Origin: Mycolicibacterium sp. lyk4-40-TYG-92
Lineage (GTDB): Bacteria; Actinomycetota; Actinomycetes; Mycobacteriales; Mycobacteriaceae
Length of the DNA stretch: 64,000 nucleotides
Assembly: GCF_030209435.1 (NCBI RefSeq)
Contig: NZ_JARVRX010000013.1
Span: 62,001-126,000, forward strand
Reading direction: 5' to 3'
The stretch's first letter is position 1, and every line of letters begins with the position of its first letter. The notes under the pieces were generated by a model, which was given only the letters and a program-made list of their open reading frames with translations, was not told the DNA's origin and did not search any database. This document shows, one piece after another, positions 45,341 to 53,506 of this stretch. Made by a program: the position numbers and the translations under genes.

Positions 45341-46981
45341 ATGCTCAGTACGATGCAGGACGCCCCGATCACCATCGCCACGATCATGCGGCACGCGATC
45401 AGCCAGAATTCCTGTCGGACCATCACCACGGCGCTCGGAGGCGGGCAGTACCGCACGGTGACTTATCGCGAGATCGGCGAGCAGGCGGCCCGGCTGGCCA
45501 ACGCGTTGCGCGGTCTCGGCATCACCGGGGATCAGCGGGTCGCCACATTCATGTGGAACAACGCCGAGCACACCGTGGCGTACCTGGCCATTCCGTCGAT
45601 GGGCGCGGTGCTGCACACCCTCAACATCAGGTTGTCCCCGGAACAGATCGCCTACATCGCCAACGAGGCCGAGGATCAGATCGTCATCGCCGATCTCTCG
45701 CTGACCGCCCAGCTGGCTCCGGTGCTGCCGCAGATGGGCACAGTGCACACGGTAATCGCGGTCGGCGCAGGGGATTTGGGTCCGCTCGAGGCCGCGTGTT
45801 CGGCTGCGGGAAAGACCATGCTGCGCTACGACGAGCTGCTGGCCGGACAACCCGTCGAGTTCGACTGGCCGGATATCGACGAACGGTCCGCGGCGGCGAT
45901 GTGCTACACCAGCGGCACCACCGGAAATCCGAAAGGTGTTGTCTACAGCCATCGTTCGAGCTTCATTCATGCCATGGCGACATGCACCAACAACGCACTG
46001 GGCATCAGCAGCGACGACGTCGCGTTGCCCGTCGTACCGATGTTCCATGCCAACGCCTGGGGATTGCCGTATGCCGCGCTGATGGCCGGCGCCGACCTGG
46101 CGATGCCGGACCGGTTCCTCGACGGGGCTTCGCTGATCAATCTGATCGAGACCTGTCGGCCCACCGTCGCCGCGGCCGTGCCGACCATCTGGAACGACGT
46201 GCAGAACTGCCTGGAAAAGAATCCGGGACACGACATTTCGTCGCTGCGTCTCGTGGCCTGCGGCGGCTCCGCGGTGCCGGTCTCGCTGATGAAGACGTTC
46301 CAGGAGCGCCACGGCGTCTACATCCAACAGCTGTGGGGCATGACGGAGACGTCGCCGATGGCCACGACCGCCAAGCCGCTGCCGCGTGTCTCCGAGGATC
46401 AACACTGGGCTACGCGGGCGACGCAGGGCCGGGCGATGTGTGGCGTCGAAGTTCGGGTCGTCGACGACGCCGGTGCCCCGTTGCCCCACGATGGAGAAGC
46501 GGTCGGGGAGATCGAGGTTCGGGGGCCGTGGATCACCGGCAGCTACTACCTGGGCTATGACGCGAGCAAGTTCGACAGCGGCTGGCTGCGCACGGGCGAT
46601 GTCGGGCGCATCGACGACTGCGGGTTCGTCACCCTCACCGACCGGGCCAAGGACGTCATCAAATCCGGTGGTGAATGGATTTCCTCGGTCGAGTTGGAGA
46701 ACCACCTGATCGCGCACCCCGCGGTGCTGGAGGCTGCCGTGGTCGCGGTGCCCGACGACCGCTGGCAGGAACGTCCGCTGGTCGCCGTGGTGCTGCACGA
46801 AGGTGCTTCGGCGACACCTGATGAACTCCGAGAGTTCCTGGCGGACAAGGTAGTTCGCTGGTGGCTGCCCGAGCGGTGGACGTTCATCGATCAGGTGCCG
46901 CGCACCAGCGTCGGCAAGTATGACAAGAAGACCATCCGCGCCCGGTACGCCGACGGCGACTACGACGTCGTCACCATCTAG
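45341..46981 (+). CDS. fadD14: Medium/long-chain fatty-acid-CoA ligase FadD14
   Basis: A 546-residue AMP-dependent acyl-CoA synthetase. It has the phosphate loop YTSGTTGNPKG near residue 190, the A5 motif WGMTETSP, the hinge DRAKDVIKSGGEWISSVE and the C-terminal lysine in RTSVGKYDKK. The gap in HATWNN-like residues and VPMFHANAWGLP resembles AlkK-type medium-chain ligases. It follows a beta-propeller gene as fadD14 (Rv1058) follows Rv1057, which supports the name. It would activate fatty acids for beta-oxidation. ATG 45341 has AGAGG upstream; ATG 45353 is an alternative. Confidence 0.85.
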   Translation: MLSTMQDAPITIATIMRHAISQNSCRTITTALGGGQYRTVTYREIGEQAARLANALRGLGITGDQRVATFMWNNAEHTVAYLAIPSMGAVLHTLNIRLSPEQIAYIANEAEDQIVIADLSLTAQLAPVLPQMGTVHTVIAVGAGDLGPLEAACSAAGKTMLRYDELLAGQPVEFDWPDIDERSAAAMCYTSGTTGNPKGVVYSHRSSFIHAMATCTNNALGISSDDVALPVVPMFHANAWGLPYAALMAGADLAMPDRFLDGASLINLIETCRPTVAAAVPTIWNDVQNCLEKNPGHDISSLRLVACGGSAVPVSLMKTFQERHGVYIQQLWGMTETSPMATTAKPLPRVSEDQHWATRATQGRAMCGVEVRVVDDAGAPLPHDGEAVGEIEVRGPWITGSYYLGYDASKFDSGWLRTGDVGRIDDCGFVTLTDRAKDVIKSGGEWISSVELENHLIAHPAVLEAAVVAVPDDRWQERPLVAVVLHEGASATPDELREFLADKVVRWWLPERWTFIDQVPRTSVGKYDKKTIRARYADGDYDVVTI

Positions 46982-47003
46982 CGGGAGGTGCCCCAGCTCG
47001 TGG

Positions 47004-47834
47004 TCAGGCGCGCACCGCGAGAGTCGACATCAGGTCGGCGAGGCGGTCCGGGCGGTCGATCATCGAGAATGTCCTTGCACCGTCGATGATTTCGAGGCGG
47101 GAGTTCGGGATGATGGCCGCCAGCTTCTCGCCGTCACCGACTTCGAAGAACACGTCGTCGGCCGACCAGGCGATGAGCGTCGGCTTGTCGAACTCAGGCA
47201 GTCTCTTGGCGACTTCGGTGGTGACCTCGGTCTTGAGGGAGCTGGTGAACACTCGGAGGTCCTCCGCGACAGCGGGTTTGGATTGCGTGTTGTGCACCCA
47301 CTCCCGGGTCAGCGCGTCGAGGTCGGCGTAGGCGAGCCCGGCGTAGGCGCGCTTGCGGACCAACGGGATCCGGAACACCTGCGAGCCCGCCCGGAACAGC
47401 CCCTTCGACTGCGACGCGACAATCAGCGGCTTGAGGATCGGCGGCGGAAAGTGTTCGAACGCATCGCAACTCGTCAGCACCATGGCGCCGATGCGCTCGG
47501 GATGGTGAACCGCCACCAACTGCGTGACCACACCGCCGGTGTCATTGCCGACGATGACGACGTCGTCGAGGTCCAAGGCGGCCAGGGTGTCGGCGACGAT
47601 GCGCGCGACGCCGTGGATGCTCCGGTCGGCCCCAGGGCGCAGCGGTTCGGGATGTGCGCCGAGGGGCCAGGTCGGGGCGATGCAGCGCAGGCCGCGTTCG
47701 GCCAGGCGCGCGGCGACACCGCGCCACAGTTGGCCACCCATCATGTATCCGTGCACGAAGACGACGGGCCTGCCGTTCTTCGGTCCGAATTCCTCGAAAT
47801 GGATGGTTCCGGCGTTAATCTCGATGATCGACAT
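47004..47834 (-). CDS. Alpha/beta hydrolase with aspartate nucleophile and no clear catalytic histidine
   Basis: A 276-residue alpha/beta-hydrolase. The oxyanion strand is VFVHGYMMGG. The nucleophile elbow reads GNDTGG, so the usual serine is an aspartate as in haloalkane dehalogenases and epoxide hydrolases. The acid is in AWSADDVFF. Where the catalytic histidine is expected near residue 256 the sequence is DGARTFSMID, with threonine instead. Activity may therefore differ from classic members or depend on another residue. It is divergent from a TetR gene, whose tandem sites lie in the shared region. Confidence 0.85.
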   Translation of the reverse strand: MSIIEINAGTIHFEEFGPKNGRPVVFVHGYMMGGQLWRGVAARLAERGLRCIAPTWPLGAHPEPLRPGADRSIHGVARIVADTLAALDLDDVVIVGNDTGGVVTQLVAVHHPERIGAMVLTSCDAFEHFPPPILKPLIVASQSKGLFRAGSQVFRIPLVRKRAYAGLAYADLDALTREWVHNTQSKPAVAEDLRVFTSSLKTEVTTEVAKRLPEFDKPTLIAWSADDVFFEVGDGEKLAAIIPNSRLEIIDGARTFSMIDRPDRLADLMSTLAVRA

Positions 47835-47859
47835 GGATGACTCCTAGCTCGATACGCAT

Positions 47860-47896
47860 TTACAAACAGGCTGTCCGCAACTTACCAACAGGGTGT
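47860..47896. promoter_or_regulatory. Tandem operator for the TetR regulator
   Basis: TTACAAACAGGCTGT (47860-47874) and TTACCAACAGGGTGT (47882-47896) are direct repeats with two mismatches and a 22-base period, two helical turns, immediately before the TetR ATG and opposite the hydrolase start. They look like two dimer sites controlling both genes. Confidence 0.6.
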
Positions 47897-48502
47897 ATGG
47901 AAAACAAGAGGCGTACTCAGGAGGAGCGCTCCGCGGCTACCCGCGAAGCGTTGATCGTCGCCGCGCGGCGACTGTGGGGCGAGCGTGGTTATGCCGAGGT
48001 GGGCACGCCGGAGATCGCGACGACCGCCGGGGTGACCCGGGGCGCGATGTATCACCAATTCGCCGACAAAGCAGCGCTTTTCCTGGCTGTGGTGGAGGCG
48101 GTGGAGCAGGACGTGATGGCCCGGATGGGGGCGATGGTGGCGGCGTCGGGTGCGACGTCACCGGCCGATGCCATACGCGCCGCGGTCGACGCGTGGCTGG
48201 AGGTCTCCGGCGACCCGGAGGTGCGCCAACTGGTGCTGCTCGACGCCCCGAGCGTCCTCGGCTGGGCGGGCTTCCGTGACGTCGCCCAGCGCTACAGCCT
48301 GGGCATGACGGAGCAGTTGCTCAGTGAGGCCATGAAGGCCGGTCAGCTGACCCGTCAGCCGGTGCGGGCGCTGGCCCACGTGCTGATCGGGGCCCTCGAC
48401 GAGGCGGCCATGCTCATCGCCACCGCGGACGACCCGAAGAAGGCCCGCCGCGAGACCAGGCAGGTGCTGCGCCGCCTCGTCGACGCCATGTTCGACGGCT
48501 AG
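47897..48502 (+). CDS. TetR-family repressor
   Basis: A 201-residue regulator from ATG 47897 (MENKRRTQEERSAATREALI). The N-terminal helix-turn-helix is GTPEIATTAGVTRGAMYHQFADKAALF; the helical C-terminal ligand domain has VLIGALDEAAMLIATADDPKKA. The frame is open from an ATG at 47837, but that would place the tandem operator inside the gene. It is divergent from the alpha/beta hydrolase and probably represses both. The convergent ltp1-like gene is separated by a strong hairpin. Confidence 0.9.
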   Translation: MENKRRTQEERSAATREALIVAARRLWGERGYAEVGTPEIATTAGVTRGAMYHQFADKAALFLAVVEAVEQDVMARMGAMVAASGATSPADAIRAAVDAWLEVSGDPEVRQLVLLDAPSVLGWAGFRDVAQRYSLGMTEQLLSEAMKAGQLTRQPVRALAHVLIGALDEAAMLIATADDPKKARRETRQVLRRLVDAMFDG

Positions 48503-48504
48503 TT

Positions 48505-48539
48505 TTCCCGCGAGCTGGGGCGTCCCCAGCTCGCGGGAA
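48505..48539. terminator. Bidirectional terminator hairpin
   Basis: TTCCCGCGAGCTGGGG (48505-48520) pairs perfectly with 48524-48539 around a CGT loop, between the stop codons of the convergent TetR and ltp1-like genes. TTTT precedes the left arm, serving the minus-strand gene. Confidence 0.88.
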
Positions 48540-48545
48540 GGTGAC

Positions 48546-49739
48546 CTACCGCTCGGCGCGCTGGTAGGCCGTGACGACGGCGGCGCCGCCGAGGCCGATG
48601 TTGTGCTGCAGGGCGGCAGTGACGCCGTCGACCTGGCGCTTGTCCGCGGTGCCGCGCAGCTGCCACGTCAGCTCGGAGCACTGGGCCAGGCCCGTCGCTC
48701 CGAGCGGGTGACCTTTGGAGATGAGGCCGCCCGACGGGTTCACCACCCAGCGCCCGCCGTAGGTGGTGTCGTTGTTGTCGATCAGGCCCGGAGCTTCGCC
48801 CTCGCCGCACAGACCGAGGGCTTCGTACAGCAGGAGCTCGTTGGCGGAGAAGCAGTCGTGCAGCTCGATCACCTGGAAGTCTTCGGGGCCGAGGCCCGAC
48901 TGGTCGTAAACCTTTTGGGCGGCTTGCACATTCATGTCGTAGCCGATGATGTTGGCGGCGCTGCCGTCGAACGTCGAGGCGAAGTCGGTGGTCATGGCCT
49001 GGCCGACGATCTCGACGGCCTGCGACGCCAGGCCGTGCTTGTCGACGAACGCCTCGCTGGCGAGGATCGCCGCGCCGGACCCGTCGGAGGTGGGGGAGCA
49101 CTGCAGCTTGGTCAGCGGGTCGGAGATCATCTTGGCGGCCAGGATGTCATCGAGCGTGTACTCGTCCTGGAACTGGGCGTACGGGTTGTTGACCGAATGC
49201 TTGTGGTTCTTGTAGCCGATCTTCGCGAAATGCTCGGCGGTGGTGCCGTACTTCTTCATGTGCTCACGGCCGGCTGCCCCGAACATCCACGGCGCCACGG
49301 GGAAGGCGAACTCGTCGATCTCGGCCAGGGCCTTGACGTGCCGGCCCAGCGGTGATTCACGGTCCTGCGCACCCGCCTGAAGCGAACCCGGCTGCATCTT
49401 CTCGAAACCCAGCGCGATGGTGCAGTCGGCGAGGCCGCCGCGGATCGCTTGTGCGGCAAGGTAAAGCGCCGTCGACCCCGTCGAACAGTTGTTGTTGACG
49501 TTGACGATCGGGATGCCCGTCATGCCCAGCTCGTACAGGGCGCGCTGGCCGGAGGTCGAGTCGCCGGAGCAGTAGCCGACGTAGCCCTGCTCCACATGGT
49601 CGTACGAGATGCCGGCGTCGGCGAGCGCCTTGTTGCCGGACTCGTTGGCCATCTGCGGGTAGTCCCAGCCCTCGCGGCTGCCGGGCTTCTCGAATTTGGT
49701 CATGCCGACGCCGACGACGAACACGCGATTCTTGGCCAT
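48546..49739 (-). CDS. ltp1: SCP-x-type thiolase / lipid-transfer protein Ltp1
   Basis: A 397-residue thiolase-fold protein close to mycobacterial Ltp1 (Rv2790c in my recollection). The nucleophile cysteine is in NVNNNCSTGSTAL, with the conserved GFEKMQPGS, PTSDGSGAAIL, the EL-H-D-C-F-S-A-N-E segment with catalytic histidine, and KGHPLGATG. SCP-x-type thiolases and related aldolases act in sterol side-chain degradation. A KstR-type palindrome lies 100 bases upstream, in the region shared with the divergent dehydrogenase gene, which supports a role in steroid metabolism. It does not belong to the M. tuberculosis Rv1057-Rv1072 order, so it is an insertion here. Confidence 0.85.
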   Translation of the reverse strand: MAKNRVFVVGVGMTKFEKPGSREGWDYPQMANESGNKALADAGISYDHVEQGYVGYCSGDSTSGQRALYELGMTGIPIVNVNNNCSTGSTALYLAAQAIRGGLADCTIALGFEKMQPGSLQAGAQDRESPLGRHVKALAEIDEFAFPVAPWMFGAAGREHMKKYGTTAEHFAKIGYKNHKHSVNNPYAQFQDEYTLDDILAAKMISDPLTKLQCSPTSDGSGAAILASEAFVDKHGLASQAVEIVGQAMTTDFASTFDGSAANIIGYDMNVQAAQKVYDQSGLGPEDFQVIELHDCFSANELLLYEALGLCGEGEAPGLIDNNDTTYGGRWVVNPSGGLISKGHPLGATGLAQCSELTWQLRGTADKRQVDGVTAALQHNIGLGGAAVVTAYQRAER

Positions 49740-49838
49740 TGGGTTCCTTTCGTTACTACCTGTAGTTCAGTCACGCGCGGCGCTTTTAGTCAAGACCCCA
49801 AAGGTCTGGTCTCCGGCGCCGAGCCGGTGGTATACAAC

Positions 49839-49854
49839 CTAGAACGCGTTCTAG
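49839..49854. promoter_or_regulatory. KstR-type operator
   Basis: CTAGAACGCGTTCTAG is a perfect 16-base palindrome containing TAGAACGCGTTCTA, which fits the KstR consensus TnnAACnnGTTnnA for cholesterol-catabolism control. It lies 24 bases before the ATG of the dehydrogenase gene and about 100 bases before the ltp1-like start. Confidence 0.75.
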
Positions 49855-49878
49855 TTCTGGCGGTGCTCGGGAGGTTTC

Positions 49879-50928
49879 ATGGCGTTGCGGGTCGTGCAGT
49901 GGGCAACCGGCGGAGTCGGCGTCGCCGCGATCAAAGGCGTGTTGGAACATCCGGACCTGGAGCTCGTCGGCTGTTGGGTGCATTCGGAAGCCAAGAACGG
50001 CAAGGACGTTGGTGAGATCATCGGCGTCGAGCCGCTGGGCGTCACGGCGACCAACAACATCGACGACATCCTGGCGCTCGAGGCCGACGCCGTCATCTAC
50101 GCGCCACTGATGGCCAACCCGGACGAGGTCGCCGCGCTGCTGCGGTCCGGCAAGAACGTGGTGACGCCGGTCGGGTGGGTGTATCCGAGCGAGAAGCAGG
50201 GCGCGCCGATGCGGGAAGCCGCGCTAACGGGTGGCGCCACGCTGCACGGCACCGGCATCGCGCCGGGCGGCATCAGTGAGAAGTTCCCGCTGTTGTTCTC
50301 GGTCATGTCCACCGGTGTGACTTTCGTTCGGGCCGAAGAGTTCTCGGACCTGCGGACGTACGAGGCGCCGGACGTGCTGCGGCACGTCATGGGTTTCGGT
50401 GAGACGCCGGACAAGGCGCTGACCGGGCCGATGCAGAAGCTGCTCGACAGCGGCTTCATTCAAGCCGTGCGGATGTGCGTCGACGAGTTCGGCTTCAACG
50501 CCGACCCGAAGATCGTTGCGCGCCAGGAGGTTGCGGTGGCGAGTGCGCCGATCGACTCACCGCTGGGGCCCATCCAGCCCGGACAGGTGGCCGCCCGCAA
50601 GTTCCACTGGGAGGCGGTCGTCGACGACGAGGTCGTCGTGCGCGTCACCGTCAACTGGTTCATGGGCGAGGAAAACCTCGACCCGGCATGGGATTTCGGC
50701 CCCGAGGGCCAACGCTACGAGATGGAGGTCAAGGGAAATCCGGACTTCACCGTGTCGATCAAGGGCTTTCAGGGACTGGTCGGAGAGGACGGCCCCGAAC
50801 CCGGCGTCGTCGGCACCGCCGCCCACTGTGTCAACTCCGTGCCCGCGGTGTGTGCCGCGGAACCGGGTATCGCAACCTATCTGGACCTGCCGCTCTTCAG
50901 TGCGAAGGCGGCGCCCAGGCTCCGCTGA
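49879..50928 (+). CDS. NAD(P)H-dependent dihydrodipicolinate-reductase-like protein (Rv1059 type)
   Basis: A 349-residue protein whose first 120 residues form a Rossmann domain (LRVVQWATGGVGVAAIKGVL, VIYAPLMANPDEVAALLRSG) like the N-terminal domain of dihydrodipicolinate reductase and the 2,4-diaminopentanoate/amine dehydrogenases. The C-terminal domain has FHWEAVVDDEVVVRVTVNW and PEPGVVGTAAHCVNSVP. It corresponds in position to Rv1059. It is not expected to make lysine. The KstR-type palindrome directly upstream suggests a role in steroid breakdown. GGGAGG before ATG 49879 is a good ribosome site. Confidence 0.82.
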   Translation: MALRVVQWATGGVGVAAIKGVLEHPDLELVGCWVHSEAKNGKDVGEIIGVEPLGVTATNNIDDILALEADAVIYAPLMANPDEVAALLRSGKNVVTPVGWVYPSEKQGAPMREAALTGGATLHGTGIAPGGISEKFPLLFSVMSTGVTFVRAEEFSDLRTYEAPDVLRHVMGFGETPDKALTGPMQKLLDSGFIQAVRMCVDEFGFNADPKIVARQEVAVASAPIDSPLGPIQPGQVAARKFHWEAVVDDEVVVRVTVNWFMGEENLDPAWDFGPEGQRYEMEVKGNPDFTVSIKGFQGLVGEDGPEPGVVGTAAHCVNSVPAVCAAEPGIATYLDLPLFSAKAAPRLR

Positions 50929-51045
50929 GCAATAACGTCGCGCTCGTCGGCTGTGAGCGCGCGCAGATGGCACGCCAAATGCGGCGTGTCGGTGTGCAAA
51001 CACGGCCGCTCGCGGGAATCGGGTGCAGCCAGGGTTGCGCGAGTA

Positions 51046-52089
51046 TCAGGGCTGGATGAGGATCCGGATCGGATTGCCTTCGGCCCGATCGAGTTTCGCG
51101 ATGCCTTCGGCGACGTCCTCGAGCGGGACGATCTCGCTGATCGACCGGGTGAGGTCGAGGCGGCCGCGGGACACCAGCGTGGCCAGCGTGCCGATGTCGG
51201 CGTTCTGGTAGCCCAGGTGCCCGCGCACCTGCTTCTTGGTGAGGTTGAAGAACGACGTCGGGCCGATCGATGGGGCGTCGGCGCTCATCCCGACACCGAC
51301 GAACCGGCCGCCCACGGTCAGTGCCGCCAGCGCCTGATCGAACGTCGACCCCTTGCCGACGGCGTCGAACGCCACGTCGAGCATCCGGCCGCCGGTGGCC
51401 TGACCGATCTGTGCCAACAATTCCGGGTCACGGGCGTCGAACGCGTAGTCCGCACCGACCGCCAGCGCGCGCTCCAGCACTGCCGGGTTGACGTCGACGG
51501 CCACGATGGGCGCCGCCCCGACCAACCGGGCCAGCTGCACGATGTGGGTTCCGAGCCCACCGACACCCCAGACGCCGACGGATTCGCCGATGCCCACCTG
51601 GCCCGTCCGGACGACGGCGCCGAACGGCGTCGACACCGCGTCGGCCAGGATCGCGGCCTGCTCGAGCGGCACGTTGTCGGGTACGCGCGTCAGCCCGAAG
51701 GCCTGCGCGACGGTGTACTCGGCCCAACCTCCGTCATACGCGAATGCCATGAGCCGGATCCGCAGGCAGTTCGACATGTCGCCGCGGAGGCAGTTCACAC
51801 AGTCCATACACGGCTTGCCGGCGGCGACGACGACGCGGTCGCCCTCGGCCCAGCCGGTGACACCCGGTCCCAGCTTGGCGATGGTGCCCGACGTCTCGTG
51901 CCCCTGGGTCACCACCGGCAGCTGCGACGGGAACGTGCCGTTGATGAGGCTGAGGTCGGAGTGGCAGATGCCGCAGTAGGCGACCTTGACGAGGACCTCG
52001 CCCGGGCCTGGCTCCGGAACCGGAACATCTTCCACCACAACCTTTTTGGTGTCGGCATAGAACCGTTGGGCCCGCATCGTCGAGGTCAT
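51046..52089 (-). CDS. Zinc-dependent alcohol dehydrogenase
   Basis: A 347-residue MDR-family dehydrogenase with both zinc sites. The catalytic ligands are Cys42 (YCGICHSD) and His64-Glu65 (TQGHETSG); the structural site has four cysteines in CMDCVNCLRGDMSNC. The cofactor fold has VGVWGVGGLGTHIVQLARL and an aspartate after the beta strand (IVAVDVN), indicating NAD. ATG 52089 lies only 41 bases from the divergent SRPBCC gene, so their promoters overlap. The substrate alcohol is unknown. Confidence 0.9.
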   Translation of the reverse strand: MTSTMRAQRFYADTKKVVVEDVPVPEPGPGEVLVKVAYCGICHSDLSLINGTFPSQLPVVTQGHETSGTIAKLGPGVTGWAEGDRVVVAAGKPCMDCVNCLRGDMSNCLRIRLMAFAYDGGWAEYTVAQAFGLTRVPDNVPLEQAAILADAVSTPFGAVVRTGQVGIGESVGVWGVGGLGTHIVQLARLVGAAPIVAVDVNPAVLERALAVGADYAFDARDPELLAQIGQATGGRMLDVAFDAVGKGSTFDQALAALTVGGRFVGVGMSADAPSIGPTSFFNLTKKQVRGHLGYQNADIGTLATLVSRGRLDLTRSISEIVPLEDVAEGIAKLDRAEGNPIRILIQP

Positions 52090-52129
52090 GGCACTCCAGT
52101 GGTCAGCATCGATGGTTACGATCGCCATC

Positions 52130-52615
52130 ATGGCGCAGCCTTTGGTGGTCGAGCAATCACGAACTGTCCCCGTTCCGGTGGCCGACGCGTTCAGCGGCAC
52201 CGCCCCGATTCCGCTCAACGAGCTGTTCTGTCGCTGGTATGGGCCGATCCCGCCGATCAAGGCGGTGCGCGACCAGACCGGCATCTGGGATGCGGTGGGG
52301 CAGACCCGCACCATCCTGCTGACCGGTGGCGGCAGCATGGCCGAGACCCTGACCTCGTACGACGAACCGCACTCATTCGGCTACACGCTGTCCGACATCA
52401 ACGGACCGCTGGCGCCGCTGGTGGGTGGCGTGCAAGGGATGTGGCTTTTCCAAGACGTCTCCGGTGGGCAGAACCCCAGCACCAGGATCACCTGGCGTTG
52501 GACCCTGCACCCGCGCAGCGCGCTGACTGCGCCGCTGCTGCCGGTGTTCGGCAAGCTGTGGAAGGGCTACGCCGGCCGATCGCTGGAGCATCTTTCTGAC
52601 CTCCTGGTGGGATGA
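52130..52615 (+). CDS. SRPBCC-family protein (polyketide cyclase/dehydrase type)
   Basis: A 161-residue START/SRPBCC-fold protein. It opens with the family pattern EQSRTVPVPVADAFSG, then PIPPIKAVRDQ, TRTILLTGGGSMAETLTSYD and the C-terminal helix PLLPVFGKLWKGYAGRSLEHL. Such proteins enclose a hydrophobic pocket and bind or convert lipids. ATG 52130 is preferred; the frame stays open to 52088, where it would overlap the divergent gene. The ligand is unknown. A patatin gene follows 39 bases later on the same strand. Confidence 0.82.
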   Translation: MAQPLVVEQSRTVPVPVADAFSGTAPIPLNELFCRWYGPIPPIKAVRDQTGIWDAVGQTRTILLTGGGSMAETLTSYDEPHSFGYTLSDINGPLAPLVGGVQGMWLFQDVSGGQNPSTRITWRWTLHPRSALTAPLLPVFGKLWKGYAGRSLEHLSDLLVG

Positions 52616-52654
52616 CGGTGCCACGGCGCGAGCCGAATCCTGTTAGATGAACTA

Positions 52655-53506
52655 ATGACTAAGCGTGCACTCGTTCTGGCTGGTGGCGGCATCGCCGGCA
52701 TCGCATGGGAGACCGGCATCCTGCAGGGAATCGCCGACGAGGCGCCCGAGATCGCGGCAGCGATGCGGAATTCGGATGTGGTGCTGGGTACGTCGGCGGG
52801 CTCGGCGGTCGGTGCTCAGCTGGGCAGCGCGCTGAGCATCGGCGAGCTGTTCGAGCGTCAGGTCGCCGCCGAATCGGCGGAGATCAGTCCGGGTATCGAC
52901 ATCGAGGCCGTCCTGACCGCCTTCGTGGAAGCGATGTCGACGGCCAACGGCAGCCGGGCAGAACAGTTGCAGTGCCTCGGGGCGGCCGCGGCAGCCGCCG
53001 AGACCGTCAGCCCGGCGGTGCGCCGCAACGTCATCGAACGCCGATTGCCATCGCACGACTGGCCCGACCATGACCTGCGCATCACCGGCGTGGACATCGA
53101 CTCGGGCGAGCTGGTGGTCTTCACGCGCGCGTCGGGGGTGTCCCTGGTCGATGCCGTGGAGGCCAGCTGCGCGGTGCCGGCGGCCTGGCCGGTCGTGACC
53201 ATCGGTGGCCGCCGGTACATGGACGGTGGCATGGGCAGCAGCGTCAACATGATCGCGGTCGAGGATTGTGACACCGCCGTCGTACTGGTTCCGGCTCCGT
53301 CGGACTCACCGTCCCCGTTCGGGGCGGGCCCCGGCGCGGACGTCAGGAGCTTCGCGGGCCGCGCCTGCGGCATCTTCGCCGACGGCGAGTCCCTCGCCGC
53401 CTTCGGCGCCGATCCGCTGGATCCGGCCTGTCGCATCCCGTCGGCGCAGGCCGGCCGGGCACAAGGTCGCCGGGTGGCGGCAGAGGTCGCCGCGTTCCTG
53501 TCCTAG
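52655..53506 (+). CDS. Patatin-like phospholipase (Rv1062 type)
   Basis: A 283-residue patatin-fold lipid acyl hydrolase. The oxyanion motif is VLAGGGIAGIAWE, the nucleophile Ser47 is in GTSAGS, and the catalytic aspartate is in YMDGGMGSS near residue 189. No signal peptide. It converges on a second patatin gene with a four-base overlap of 3' ends, matching the Rv1062/Rv1063c pair of M. tuberculosis as I recall it. The preferred lipid is not known. Confidence 0.88.
   Translation: MTKRALVLAGGGIAGIAWETGILQGIADEAPEIAAAMRNSDVVLGTSAGSAVGAQLGSALSIGELFERQVAAESAEISPGIDIEAVLTAFVEAMSTANGSRAEQLQCLGAAAAAAETVSPAVRRNVIERRLPSHDWPDHDLRITGVDIDSGELVVFTRASGVSLVDAVEASCAVPAAWPVVTIGGRRYMDGGMGSSVNMIAVEDCDTAVVLVPAPSDSPSPFGAGPGADVRSFAGRACGIFADGESLAAFGADPLDPACRIPSAQAGRAQGRRVAAEVAAFLS

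Noticed and set aside
49879..50928. Naming the Rossmann-fold protein dapB
   Set aside because: Only the N-terminal domain resembles dihydrodipicolinate reductase; the protein is longer and has a different C-terminal domain.
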